This document shows, piece by piece, positions 7,756 through 15,689 of a stretch of DNA of 64,000 nucleotides. A program made the position numbers and the translations under genes. This DNA is from CAWGHZ01 sp963822575 (lineage in GTDB: Bacteria > Pseudomonadota > Alphaproteobacteria > MPNO01 > DASWLB01), in assembly GCA_963822575.1 (NCBI GenBank), contig CAWGHZ010000006.1, forward strand, positions 558,001 through 622,000. The letters are read 5' to 3'. The notes beneath the pieces were generated by a model. It was not told the origin of the DNA. It saw nothing but the letters and a program-made list of their open reading frames with translations, and ran no database searches. The stretch's first letter is position 1; each line of letters opens with the position of its first letter.

Positions 7756-8796
7756 CTACGCCGTAAGTCGCTGGGTGGGAATGCCGACGCCCGGGGCGGT
7801 GCGCTCGAGCAGCACCTCCTGGCGGAAGCGGAACAGCTCGGCCGGACGGCCGCGCCCGCCGGCGTCGCGCCGTCCGGTGCGCTCCACCAGACCGCCGGTG
7901 ACGACCAGCCGGCGGAAGTTCTGCTTGTGCAGCCGGACGCCGGCCAGCGCCTCCACCGCGCGCTGCAGCATCAGCAGGGTGAAGTGCGGCGGCAGCAGTT
8001 CGAACACGACCGGGCGGTAGCGCAGCTTGCCGCGCAGCCGGCCGAGCGCGGTGGCCAGGATGCGCCGATTGTCGAGCGCCATCGGCGCGCCGAGGAGCGA
8101 GGCCGTCTCCAGCGCTGCCTCCGTCGGCCGCGCCGTTGCGCCGTCCCGCAGCATGCGGTCGCGCAGCGCCTCGGCCACCAGCCCGGCCTCGTAGAGAAGC
8201 TCGTAGCGCTCCAGCGTGCGCTCGAAGTCCCACGCCGCCACGTCCAGGCCGAACGCCAAGGTGACCCGGCGCTGCCGGCGCGCCCGCGTCTCGTCGTCCG
8301 ACGCCTCGGCGGCCCAGCGGTCGAGGCGCGGCCGGATGGTGCGCTCCATCACCCGTGGCCGTCCGCGGCGCCAGTCCTCCCACGGGAAATAGCCGTACCA
8401 GTCGCGCCACTCGGCCTCGCCGGTGCCGGCCAGCGGCGCCTCGCGCACCAACGCGATATAGCCGACCGAGACGAGGCGCGGCCCGCCCAGAAGCTCGCGC
8501 GTGTCGCGATACCGGTCGGCGAAGGTGTAGAGCTGCTCGACATAGCGCAGCGGAAGGCCGGTCTGCTCCTGCACCCAGCTTCTGAGGCCGCTCTCCATCG
8601 TGCGGTCACGGTCGGCGTCGAATGGGCCGAACGGCAGCGCCTCGGCGGAATCGACCAGCGTTTCGGTCTGGCCCTTCTGGGCGGGGGTGGCCAGCGCATG
8701 GGTCATGCGACGCACGACCAGGATGCGGGGCACCTCCTGGGTCACCGCAGCGATCACGGCAGTCAGACCGACCGCCAGCTCGGATTGCGTCGCCAT
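7756..8796 (-). CDS. nrtR: NrtR-type Nudix transcriptional regulator of NAD synthesis
   Basis: This protein of 346 residues has the two-part design of NrtR. The N-terminal Nudix-like domain (VPRILVVRR...ALPFGPFDADRDRTMESGLRSWVQEQTG) is followed, after a middle section, by a winged-helix domain ending LHKQNFRRLVVTGGLVERTG...GRGRPAELFRFR. The Nudix box is degraded: only the final EQTG resembles the REUXEEXGU motif. This suggests ligand sensing, probably of ADP-ribose-type NAD metabolites as known for the family, rather than hydrolysis. nadA follows 121 bases downstream with a palindromic operator between. MATQSELAVGLTAV at 8796 was preferred to an ATG at 8850 because homology starts there. The middle section is longer than in many NrtR proteins. 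Confidence 0.87.
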   Translation of the reverse strand: MATQSELAVGLTAVIAAVTQEVPRILVVRRMTHALATPAQKGQTETLVDSAEALPFGPFDADRDRTMESGLRSWVQEQTGLPLRYVEQLYTFADRYRDTRELLGGPRLVSVGYIALVREAPLAGTGEAEWRDWYGYFPWEDWRRGRPRVMERTIRPRLDRWAAEASDDETRARRQRRVTLAFGLDVAAWDFERTLERYELLYEAGLVAEALRDRMLRDGATARPTEAALETASLLGAPMALDNRRILATALGRLRGKLRYRPVVFELLPPHFTLLMLQRAVEALAGVRLHKQNFRRLVVTGGLVERTGRRDAGGRGRPAELFRFRQEVLLERTAPGVGIPTQRLTA

Positions 8797-8927
8797 CGTG
8801 TCACGTACCACGGACGATGCCTGGATATTCCGTCGGATCGCCCGGCGCAACCGCCGATCGGTGCGTCTTAACGCTTAATTTACGTGCCGCTCGCCACTCT
8901 CGGGGCGGGCAGTCGGGGTGCGGGCGC

Positions 8928-9341
8928 ATGAGTGGGGCAGCGAGTCGGAGGGCGGAACGCGCCGCGGACGGGGCCGGAACCGGGGCGGACGACGTGCTGG
9001 CCGGCGACGAGACGCTGGCGCCGCTGCGCGAAGTCCTGGCCCCGGCGGCGTTCCAGGAGATCCTGGTGCTTTACGAAGACACGATCCGCGCCGCCGGCGC
9101 CGAGATCGAAAGCACGGCGGCATGCGGTGCCCTCGGCCCGCTCGCGGCCGCGGCGCACGACCTCGCCGGCATGTGCGGCCAGATCGGCTCGGGCCGCGCC
9201 ACCGCCCTCGCCCGCGAGATCGAGGACGCCTGCGCCTGCGGCCGCGCGGACGCGGCGGCGGAGCTCGCCCGGGAAATCGCGCCCGCCGTCGCCGAGACGC
9301 TGGCCGCGCTTGCCCTCTACCATGAGCCGCAGGAGGCGTGA
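8928..9341 (+). CDS. Hpt (histidine phosphotransfer) domain protein
   Basis: This small cytoplasmic protein of 137 residues is built almost entirely of helices. AAAHDLAGMCGQIGS carries the likely phospho-accepting His77, matching the Hpt pattern. About 25 Gly/Ala/Arg-rich residues precede the four-helix bundle. Its stop codon overlaps the ATG of the following sigma54-type response regulator (TGATG), with AGGAGG placed for that second gene. The two are therefore co-translated and are probably phosphotransfer partners. No histidine kinase gene is near, so the phosphate source is an orphan or hybrid kinase elsewhere. The start at 8928 was chosen as the ATG nearest the Hpt fold; longer starts run back into the nrtR promoter region. 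Confidence 0.8.
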   Translation: MSGAASRRAERAADGAGTGADDVLAGDETLAPLREVLAPAAFQEILVLYEDTIRAAGAEIESTAACGALGPLAAAAHDLAGMCGQIGSGRATALAREIEDACACGRADAAAELAREIAPAVAETLAALALYHEPQEA

Positions 9342-10606
9342 TGGCCACGGCGTCCGAACGCCACGTCCTGCTGGTCGAGGACACGCTGCCGCTTGCGCGC
9401 AGCTATATCGAGTTCCTGAAGTCCGGTAATTACCGCGTCGACCACGTCGACACCGGCCGCAAGGCGCTCAACTTCCTCAAGCGTACCACGCCCGACCTGG
9501 TGCTGCTCGACATCAAGCTGCCCGACATGTCGGGGCTCGAAATCCTGCACCAGCTCACCGACCAGGGCATCGCCTGCCCGATCGTAGTGATCACCGCGCA
9601 CGGTTCCATCAAGCTCGCGGTCGACGCGATGCGCGAAGGGGCGGCGGACTTCCTGGTCAAGCCGTTCAACGCCCAGCGGCTGAAGAACGCCCTTGCCGCC
9701 GTGTTCGACCGGGTGGCGATCGAAGGCGCGCTGCCGGCGCGTGCGTCGCGCAAGTCGGTCGCCGGCGACGAGGCCGCGCCAACCGCCGAGGCGGCCGCCA
9801 CCGCCTGCCCGGAGTGCGGCGGCTACATCGGCTCGTCCGCGCCGATGCGCGCGGTCTACCGCACCATTCGCGCCGCCGCCGCCTCCAAGGCCAGCGTCTT
9901 CGTCACCGGCGAAAGCGGCACGGGGAAGGAGCTCTGCGCCGAGGCGATCCATCGCCTCGGCCCGCGCGCCGACAAGCCGTTCATCGCGCTCAACTGCGCC
10001 GCGATTCCGCGCGATCTGATGGAAAGCGAGATCTTCGGCCACCTGAAGGGCGCGTTTTCCGGCGCGGTCGCCGACCGCGAGGGCGCCGCGTCGCTCGCCG
10101 ACGGGGGGACGCTGTTCCTCGACGAGATCTGCGACATGAACATCGACCTGCAGGCAAAGCTCCTGCGCTTCATCCAGACCGAGAGCTTCCGGCCTGTCGG
10201 CGGCACCGAGCTCCGCCACGTCGACGTGCGCTTCGTCTGCGCCACCAACAAGGAGCCGATGGAGGAGGTGGCCGAAGGGCGCCTCCGCGAAGATCTCTAT
10301 TACCGGCTGCACGTCATTCCGATCCACCTGCCGCCCTTGCGCGCGCGCGGCACGGACGTGGTCGAGATCGCCGAGAAATTCCTCGCTGACATCGCCACCG
10401 AGGAAGGCAAGGGCTTTGCCCGCTTCGCCGGCGACGTGAAGGCGGCGCTGATGGCCTACGACTGGCCCGGCAACGTGCGCCAGCTCGAGAACGTCATCCG
10501 CAACGTCGTGGTGATGCACGAGGGCGAGGCGGTGACGGTCGACATGCTGCCGCCCCCGCTGGACGTCTGCGTCCTGCACAGGCACACGATCAAGGCGGCG
10601 GGCTGA
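9341..10606 (+). CDS. Response regulator with sigma54-interaction AAA+ domain, no DNA-binding domain
   Basis: This 421-residue protein has a receiver domain (residues 1-125, phospho-acceptor D57 in LVLLDIKLP, K107 in FLVKPFN), a linker and an AAA+ domain. The AAA+ domain shows Walker A GESGTGKE (190-197), the sigma54 loop as GAFSGA (237-242, S for the usual T), Walker B TLFLDEI, and WPGNVRQLENVIRN. The reading frame stops about 16 residues after MLPP, so the Fis-type helix-turn-helix normally found there is absent. The last 17 bases overlap the convergent dedA gene, leaving no room for it. A CPEC pair (156-159) sits in the linker. It probably activates sigma54 polymerase from solution, or acts through a partner; rpoN is in this window at 40-41.6 kb. 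Confidence 0.88.
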   Translation: MATASERHVLLVEDTLPLARSYIEFLKSGNYRVDHVDTGRKALNFLKRTTPDLVLLDIKLPDMSGLEILHQLTDQGIACPIVVITAHGSIKLAVDAMREGAADFLVKPFNAQRLKNALAAVFDRVAIEGALPARASRKSVAGDEAAPTAEAAATACPECGGYIGSSAPMRAVYRTIRAAAASKASVFVTGESGTGKELCAEAIHRLGPRADKPFIALNCAAIPRDLMESEIFGHLKGAFSGAVADREGAASLADGGTLFLDEICDMNIDLQAKLLRFIQTESFRPVGGTELRHVDVRFVCATNKEPMEEVAEGRLREDLYYRLHVIPIHLPPLRARGTDVVEIAEKFLADIATEEGKGFARFAGDVKAALMAYDWPGNVRQLENVIRNVVVMHEGEAVTVDMLPPPLDVCVLHRHTIKAAG

Positions 10607-11171
10607 CGTCGCCGCCGTTGCGCCCGCGCCGGCGCCGCCACACGTGCCACAGCCATACGACGAACCCGCCAGCGACGACGATGCCGAACGCGATGTGCTC
10701 GTAGTGCTTGACGCGGCCGACCACGGCCTCGAACGCCTCGCCGAACGCGTAGCCCAGCCCGGCGATCGCCGCGGACCAGATCGCCGCCGACACGAAATTG
10801 AGCGCGAGAAAGCGTAGCGGCCTCACGCCGGCGATGCCGATGGCGAGCGACGATACCGTGCGCACGCCGTAGATGAATCGGAACCCCAGGATGAACGGCA
10901 CCTGATGGCGGTGAACCAGCGCCAGCGCCTTGTCGATGCGCCGCCGCCACGACCGGACGCGGCCTAGCATCCAGCTGCCCCAGTGGCGGCCGGCGTAGTA
11001 GAGCGCCTGGTCGCCCAGGAAGCTCCCGGCCAGCGCCGCCGCCATCACGGTCCAGATGTCGAGATAGCCGCGATAGGCGGCGAGCCCGGCCAGCACCAGG
11101 ATCGTCTCGCCCTCGAAGAGCGTGCCGAGGAAGACGGCAGCGTACCCGTAGGTCGCGATCAGCTCGGCCAT
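10590..11171 (-). CDS. DedA family membrane protein
   Basis: This 193-residue inner-membrane protein has several hydrophobic spans. The conserved DedA sequences include FEGETILVLAGLAAYRG near the N-terminus and the SFLGDQALYYAGRHWG and GFRFIYGVRT segments, which carry the acidic and basic residues typical of the family. DedA proteins are linked to lipid flipping and membrane homeostasis. MAELIATYGYAAV was taken as the start; an open extension upstream is Pro/Arg-rich and implausible. The 3' end overlaps the convergent response-regulator gene by 17 bases. An acyl-CoA dehydrogenase gene lies 25 bases upstream on the same strand. Confidence 0.88.
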   Translation of the reverse strand: MAELIATYGYAAVFLGTLFEGETILVLAGLAAYRGYLDIWTVMAAALAGSFLGDQALYYAGRHWGSWMLGRVRSWRRRIDKALALVHRHQVPFILGFRFIYGVRTVSSLAIGIAGVRPLRFLALNFVSAAIWSAAIAGLGYAFGEAFEAVVGRVKHYEHIAFGIVVAGGFVVWLWHVWRRRRGRNGGDVSPPP

Positions 11172-11196
11172 GGGCGCGGCGCCCGGCGTGCCCGGT

Positions 11197-12318
11197 TCAG
11201 TCCTCGGCCCCCTGCGCGAGCGCGGCGAAGCGGGCACGGTGGTCCGCGGCATTGCCCCACAAAGTGGCCAGCGCCATCGCGCGCCGGAAATAGAGCCCGA
11301 TATCGTGCTCGTCGGTGAAACCGATGGCGCCGTGAAGCTGGATCGCCCCCTTGGTCACCTCCAACGCCTTGTCCGACGCGCGCGCCTTGAGGGCCGAGGC
11401 GAGCGCCGCCGATGCGGCGCGCCCCGAATCCATCGCCCCCGCCGCCTGGAACAAGAACGAGCGCATCATCTCCACCTCGACATAAAGGTTCACCGAGCGG
11501 TGCTGCAGCACCTGGAACGCGCCGATCGGCCGGCCGAACTGCACCCGCGTCTTGATGTAGTCGAGTGCGATCGCGTGCGCTGCGTCCATGATGCCCAGAA
11601 GCTCCGCCGCGTGGCCGACCAGGGCCGCCTCCGCCGCACGCGCGATCGAGCCCGGCGCGCGGTTCGGCCCGGCGACGATATGCGCCTCGGGCACGGCCAC
11701 GCCCGCCATCTCGATCGTGCCGACGCCGCACCCGTCGACGGTCGTCGCGTTCGTGCGCGTGAGGCCCTTCGCGTCGGCCGGCACGTAGGCCAGCACCACC
11801 CCGTCGGGTGCGCGGGCGCTGACCAGGAACCCGTCGGCGATGGCGGCGCTCGCGACGAACCGCTTGGTCCCCGTAAGCGTCACGCCTTTGCCGTCGCGCG
11901 CGGCGGCGACCGTTGTTTCGCCCGGGTCGAACGCCAGCGGCCCCTCCTGGAAGGCGGGCAGCACCACGATCTCGCCGGCGATCAGTTTTGCCAGCACGCC
12001 GTCGCGCAGTTCTGCGCCTTCCGCCTCGGCAAGCGCCAGCGCCGCCGCTGCGCCGGCGGCCAGCGGGTCGGTCAGCAGCGCCCGGCCGGCCTCCTGCAGC
12101 ACCAGGCAGAGCTCGGTGCGGCCGAGACCCATGCCCCCCGCCGCCTCGGGCACCATCAAAGCGAGCCAGCCCGCCTCGCCGATCTCGCGCCAGCGCGCGC
12201 GATCGAACCCGCCGGCGTCGCGCAGAGCGCGCATCCGCTTCGGCCCGGCCGCGCGGGCGAGAAGCGTCGCCGCCGAATCCCGGATCAGCGTCTGGTCTTC
12301 GCCGAGAAGAAGCTGCAT
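11197..12318 (-). CDS. Acyl-CoA dehydrogenase family protein
   Basis: This 373-residue FAD enzyme has the three-part acyl-CoA dehydrogenase fold: an N-terminal helical domain (MQLLLGEDQTLIRDSAATLL), a central beta domain (VTLTGTKRFVASAAIADGFL) and a C-terminal helical domain with YIKTRVQFGRPIGAFQ and KGAIQLHGAIGFTDEHD. The family introduces a 2,3-double bond into acyl-CoA thioesters and passes electrons to ETF. The second position of the usual large/small acyl-CoA dehydrogenase pairs, seen in steroid and cyclic-acid degradation, fits the divergent sequence. It heads the accessory region and shares strand with the enoyl-CoA hydratase gene upstream, separated by a palindromic repeat. The substrate is unknown. 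Confidence 0.88.
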   Translation of the reverse strand: MQLLLGEDQTLIRDSAATLLARAAGPKRMRALRDAGGFDRARWREIGEAGWLALMVPEAAGGMGLGRTELCLVLQEAGRALLTDPLAAGAAAALALAEAEGAELRDGVLAKLIAGEIVVLPAFQEGPLAFDPGETTVAAARDGKGVTLTGTKRFVASAAIADGFLVSARAPDGVVLAYVPADAKGLTRTNATTVDGCGVGTIEMAGVAVPEAHIVAGPNRAPGSIARAAEAALVGHAAELLGIMDAAHAIALDYIKTRVQFGRPIGAFQVLQHRSVNLYVEVEMMRSFLFQAAGAMDSGRAASAALASALKARASDKALEVTKGAIQLHGAIGFTDEHDIGLYFRRAMALATLWGNAADHRARFAALAQGAED

Positions 12319-12350
12319 CGCGTCTGTCCTAACTTCCTAAGCGCGAACCA

Positions 12351-12474
12351 AATTTCCGTTCGTCCTGAGTAGTGCCCGAAGGGCGCGTATCGATGGACGA
12401 GCCCGAGAAATCGTGCCGCCGTCGCCCTTCGGTACGCCTCGCTCCGCGAGGCTACTCAGGGCGAACGGATATTT
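12351..12474. repeat. Long inverted repeat (family B)
   Basis: TTTCCGTTCGTCCTGAGTAG at the left end is repeated inverted at the right end with one or two mismatches (CTACTCAGGGCGAACGGA). The arms enclose about 75 bases with a second GCCCGAAGGGC-like palindrome. It lies between enoyl-CoA hydratase and acyl-CoA dehydrogenase genes. A shorter relative is at 21329-21376. Confidence 0.75.
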
Positions 12475-12498
12475 TAGCGTGGCTTGGCACGTATTCGC

Positions 12499-13308
12499 TC
12501 ACTGGCCCCTGAAGCGGGGCGGGCGCTTTTCCGCGAAGGCGGTGACGCCCTCGTCGCGGTCCTCGGAGAAGGCAAGCAGGTAGGCGAGGTCCTGCTCCTC
12601 GTCCCAGCCGTGCATCAGCGGCACGTCGAGGCCGCGATCGACCGCCCGCTTGATCATCATGATGGCCAAGGGCCCGTTCTTCGCCATGGCGGCGACGATC
12701 TCGCGCACCTTCGGAAGCGCCTCGCCCTTCGGCACGCAGTGGTTCACCAGGCGCATCTCCAGCGCCTCCTTGGCGGCGATGCGCCGCGCCGTCCACATCA
12801 GCTCCTTGGCCAGCGCGCGGCCGATCAGCCGCGGCAGGTTCTGCGTGCCGCCCGCGCCGGGGATCAGCCCGTGGCGCGCCTCGGGCAGGCCGAACTGCGC
12901 GCCCTCGCCCGCGACGATGATGTCGCCCATCATGGCGAGCTCCAGCCCGCCGCCGAGGCAGTACCCCTCGACCGCCGAGATCACCGGCTTGGTGCAGGAG
13001 TGGACGTACTTGTAGAGCGTGCGGTTGGGCCGCAAATTGATGCGCTCGCGATAGGTGTCGAACTTGGTCGCCGCCGTCTCCTTGAACCCGCCCAAATCGG
13101 CGCCGGAGCAGAACGACCGCTCGTCGCCCGCCAGCACGATCGCCAGCACGTCGCGGTCCTTCTCGGCCGCCATCATGGCGTCCAGGATCTCGCGCGCCAT
13201 CGCCTCGTTCATCGCGTTCAGCCGCTCCGGCCGGTGCAGCGTGATCTCCAGCGCCGGGCCTTCGCGCGCGACAAGGATGTTCTCGTAGGCTGCGGGCTTC
13301 TTGGCCAT
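12499..13308 (-). CDS. Enoyl-CoA hydratase/isomerase family protein
   Basis: This 269-residue crotonase-fold protein shows the oxyanion-hole region DERSFCSGADLGGF, the EGYCLGGGLELAMMGDI motif with the first catalytic-type glutamate, and the second in LPEARHGLIPGAGGTQNLPRL. Both glutamates of a hydratase are present, so water addition to a 2-enoyl-CoA is the likely reaction. The frame is open far upstream but the ATG at 13308 has a good ribosome site (AAGGGAG) and fits homology (MAKKPAAYENILVAREG). It lies divergently to the Gfo/Idh/MocA gene. It could serve ring-cleavage products from the neighbouring island or general beta-oxidation. Confidence 0.9.
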   Translation of the reverse strand: MAKKPAAYENILVAREGPALEITLHRPERLNAMNEAMAREILDAMMAAEKDRDVLAIVLAGDERSFCSGADLGGFKETAATKFDTYRERINLRPNRTLYKYVHSCTKPVISAVEGYCLGGGLELAMMGDIIVAGEGAQFGLPEARHGLIPGAGGTQNLPRLIGRALAKELMWTARRIAAKEALEMRLVNHCVPKGEALPKVREIVAAMAKNGPLAIMMIKRAVDRGLDVPLMHGWDEEQDLAYLLAFSEDRDEGVTAFAEKRPPRFRGQ

Positions 13309-13455
13309 GGCGCTCCCTTTGCTTCTATTGACGCCGCCCGGCCGCGGCCGCGCGATCATCGTGCGCCCTCCCGCGCCCGTCAAGGCGAGGGGACGGTGGA
13401 CCGCAGCCGGGCGGGCGGCTATGACTGCCGGCCGAGTGAACGAAGGAGAACGCGC

Positions 13456-14424
13456 ATGATCGATGCCGCCATCGTGGGGGTCGGCCGCTGGGGCCGCAAC
13501 CTGGTCGATTCGGTGCAGGGCCAATCCGACGCCATCCGCTTCACCCGCGCGGTGGCGCATACGCCCGCGAAGGCCGCCGACTACTGCAAGGAAAAGGGCA
13601 TGGCCCTCGGCGGCGATTATGCCGAGGCGCTGGCGGACCCGGCGGTCAAGGCGGTGGTGCTGACCACGCCGCACACGCAGCACGCGGCGCAGATCGCCGA
13701 AGCGGCCAAGGCCGGCAAGCATGTCTTCGTCGAGAAGCCGCTGACCCTGACGGGCGCCTCGGCGGCCAAGGCGGTGGCCGACTGCGCCGCCGCGAACGTC
13801 ACGCTCGGCGTCGGGCTCAACCGGCGCTTCTACCCCGCGACGCGCGAGATCAAGCGCATGATCGACGCGGGCGAGCTGGGCACGCTCCTGCATGTCGAGG
13901 GCAATTTCTCGGCCAATCTCGCCGGCGCGGCAAATACGTGGCGGGCCAGCCGCAAGGAATGTCCCGCGGGCGGCATGACCTCGCTCGGCATCCACGCGCT
14001 CGACGCCATGATCATGTTCGGCGGGCGCATCCGCATTCTCGACGCGAAAAGCCGGCGCCAGGCGCTGCCCTACGACGTGGACGACGTGACCACCATGCTG
14101 CTCACCTTCGAGAACGGCATGTCGGGCTACCTCGCCACACTGCAATCGACTGCGCACCTGTTCTACGTCCGGGTCTTCGGCACCAAAGGCTGGGTGCTGA
14201 TGGACGGGTACGACCGGCTGGTGAAGCAGATGGGCCAGGGCGCGCCCGAGACGGTCGACTACCCCTCGACGCCCACCCTCAAGCTCGAGCTCGAGGCGTT
14301 CGCGGCAGCGTGCGAGGGGCGCGCCCCCTACCCCATCACCACCGACGAGATGGTCCACGGCATCGCGGCGCTCGAGGCCATCTCCGCCTCCGCCGCCCGC
14401 GGCTCGCCCTGCCAGGTGGATTAG
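13456..14424 (+). CDS. Gfo/Idh/MocA family oxidoreductase
   Basis: This 322-residue NAD(P)-dependent dehydrogenase opens with a Rossmann fold (AAIVGVGRWGRNLV) and has the EKP signature in KHVFVEKPLTLTGA, where the lysine is catalytic in the family. The C-terminal part is the typical beta-sheet substrate domain (GGMTSLGIHALDAMIMFGG). Phthalate dihydrodiol dehydrogenase (Pht4) belongs to this superfamily. The next gene is a Pht5-like decarboxylase on the same strand, and a Pht3-like Rieske oxygenase is close by, so a dihydrodiol dehydrogenase role is plausible. The superfamily is broad and the substrate is not determined. The ATG at 13456 has GAAGGAGAA upstream. Confidence 0.83.
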   Translation: MIDAAIVGVGRWGRNLVDSVQGQSDAIRFTRAVAHTPAKAADYCKEKGMALGGDYAEALADPAVKAVVLTTPHTQHAAQIAEAAKAGKHVFVEKPLTLTGASAAKAVADCAAANVTLGVGLNRRFYPATREIKRMIDAGELGTLLHVEGNFSANLAGAANTWRASRKECPAGGMTSLGIHALDAMIMFGGRIRILDAKSRRQALPYDVDDVTTMLLTFENGMSGYLATLQSTAHLFYVRVFGTKGWVLMDGYDRLVKQMGQGAPETVDYPSTPTLKLELEAFAAACEGRAPYPITTDEMVHGIAALEAISASAARGSPCQVD

Positions 14425-14431
14425 GCCCGTT

Positions 14432-14502
14432 TCGCGACCTTTGCGCCGGCGCGACGGTCTGCTAGGCTGAGGAACCCGCTCCGGCAGCGAAAGGTCGCGA
14501 CC
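14432..14502 (+). promoter_or_regulatory. Inverted repeat and possible promoter before the Pht5-like gene
   Basis: TCGCGACCTTT (14432-14442) is repeated exactly inverted as AAAGGTCGCGA (14490-14500). The right arm contains the ribosome site and ends two bases before the ATG; its GGTCGCGACC is itself a palindrome. Between the arms, TTGCGC and TAGGCT are spaced 16 bases and could be a promoter. Message reading through from the upstream gene could fold the arms together and hide the ribosome site. Confidence 0.45.
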
Positions 14503-15519
14503 ATGGCACCCGACGACGTGAGGCTCAAGGAAACCGCGTTCCCGCCCGTCCACAGCAAGCCCCCGGCCAAGCCGATGGCGCTTTCGGTCGCCTTCGCCAA
14601 TTACGACCGCACGCGGCCGCTCCTCGACGGGCGGGTCAAGATCGCGGGCGTCGAGCCGAAATACACGACAAGCTGGATCGGCGATTTCTGCACCCGGCCA
14701 GTCTACGAGGAGTACGACGTCGCCGAGATGTCGATGTCGTGGTTCACCGCCGCCCGCGTGCGCGGCGAGCCCGTGATCGCCATCCCGGTCTTCCCGCTGC
14801 GCATGGCGGTGCTGGCATATATCTTCGTGCGCGCCGATTCGCCCTACACCCACCCGAGCCAGCTCAAGGGCAAGACGATCGCCACCACGGGGTACCGCTA
14901 CACCGTGAATTTGTGGCTGCGCGGCATGCTCAACGAGCATTACGGCCTGCGGCCCGAGGAGGTGCGCTGGATATCGAACGAGCCCGAGACGGCGGGCTAC
15001 ATGCTGCCCAAGAACATCGACCGCAAGATCGTGCCGGAGCGCTCGGTCGGCGAGATGCTGCTCTCGGGCGAGGCCGACTGCGTGATTGGCCCGGAAGCGC
15101 CGGAGGAGTACCACAAGGGCGATCCGCGCATCCGGCGGCTGTTCCCCGACGCGCGCGCCGAGACGCTCGATTTCTACAAGCGCCACTACTATCCGGCGAC
15201 GCACACGGTGGTGATGAAGGCCGAGCTCGCCGAGAAGGAGCCGTGGATCTGCGAAAGTATCATGGCCGCCTTCCGCGAGGCGCAGGACATGTGCAACCAG
15301 TTCTACTTCGCCAACGCCAAGCACACCTCGTTCCCGTCGACCGTGTTCTTCCTCGAGGACGAGAAGCGCGATTACGGTAAGGACAACACGTACGTGCACG
15401 GGCTCGAGCCCAACCGCACGATGTACGAGGCGTTCGCACGCTACGCCTACGAGCAGGACTACATCGCGCGGCTGCCGAAGCTCGAGGAACTGTTCGCGCC
15501 CAACACGTGGAAGCTGTAG
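14503..15519 (+). CDS. 4,5-dihydroxyphthalate decarboxylase-like protein
   Basis: This 338-residue protein has no signal peptide and resembles a periplasmic-binding-protein fold used as an enzyme. ALSVAFANYDRTRPLLDGRVKIAGVE at residues 25-50 and the later PSQLKGKTIATTGYRYTVNLWLRG are characteristic of the Pht5 family. Pht5 removes a carboxyl group from 4,5-dihydroxyphthalate to give protocatechuate. Many family members have other or unknown substrates, and some may be binding proteins. The ATG at 14503 was chosen because of AAAGG eight bases upstream; an internal ATG at 14575 has no ribosome site. It is in line with the Pht4-family dehydrogenase gene upstream. Confidence 0.8.
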   Translation: MAPDDVRLKETAFPPVHSKPPAKPMALSVAFANYDRTRPLLDGRVKIAGVEPKYTTSWIGDFCTRPVYEEYDVAEMSMSWFTAARVRGEPVIAIPVFPLRMAVLAYIFVRADSPYTHPSQLKGKTIATTGYRYTVNLWLRGMLNEHYGLRPEEVRWISNEPETAGYMLPKNIDRKIVPERSVGEMLLSGEADCVIGPEAPEEYHKGDPRIRRLFPDARAETLDFYKRHYYPATHTVVMKAELAEKEPWICESIMAAFREAQDMCNQFYFANAKHTSFPSTVFFLEDEKRDYGKDNTYVHGLEPNRTMYEAFARYAYEQDYIARLPKLEELFAPNTWKL

Positions 15520-15536
15520 GGCACGCCCTTCTCCCA

Positions 15537-15673
15537 ATTGTCATCCCGGGTCGCGGCGCAGCACGACGTGGTGCGCCGCAGACCCGGGGCCCATCTGACC
15601 GCTTCCTGGCTGCCGCAATTTGGGTCCCGGCTCGCGCCGCGGACGGGGTTCGCGGCTTGGCCGGGATGACAAT
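15537..15673. repeat. Long inverted repeat (family A)
   Basis: ATTGTCATCCCGG (15537-15549) and CCGGGATGACAAT (15661-15673) are perfect 13-bp terminal inverted repeats. Inside are further palindromes (GCGGCGCA...GTGGTGCGCCGC, then GACCCGGGGCCC). It fills the space between the convergent Pht5-like and TAXI genes. A relative with the same ends is at 53059-53176. Confidence 0.8.
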
Positions 15674-15689
15674 CAAGATAGCACGGCCC

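Noticed and set aside
13309..15537. Upstream extension of the enoyl-CoA hydratase frame through the Gfo/Idh and Pht5-like genes
   Set aside because: Homology and ribosome site start at 13308; the extension is antisense to two real genes.
15537..15673. Insertion sequence or CRISPR repeat
   Set aside because: No transposase frame, no regular spacer pattern and no flanking duplication seen. Treated as a palindromic intergenic repeat.
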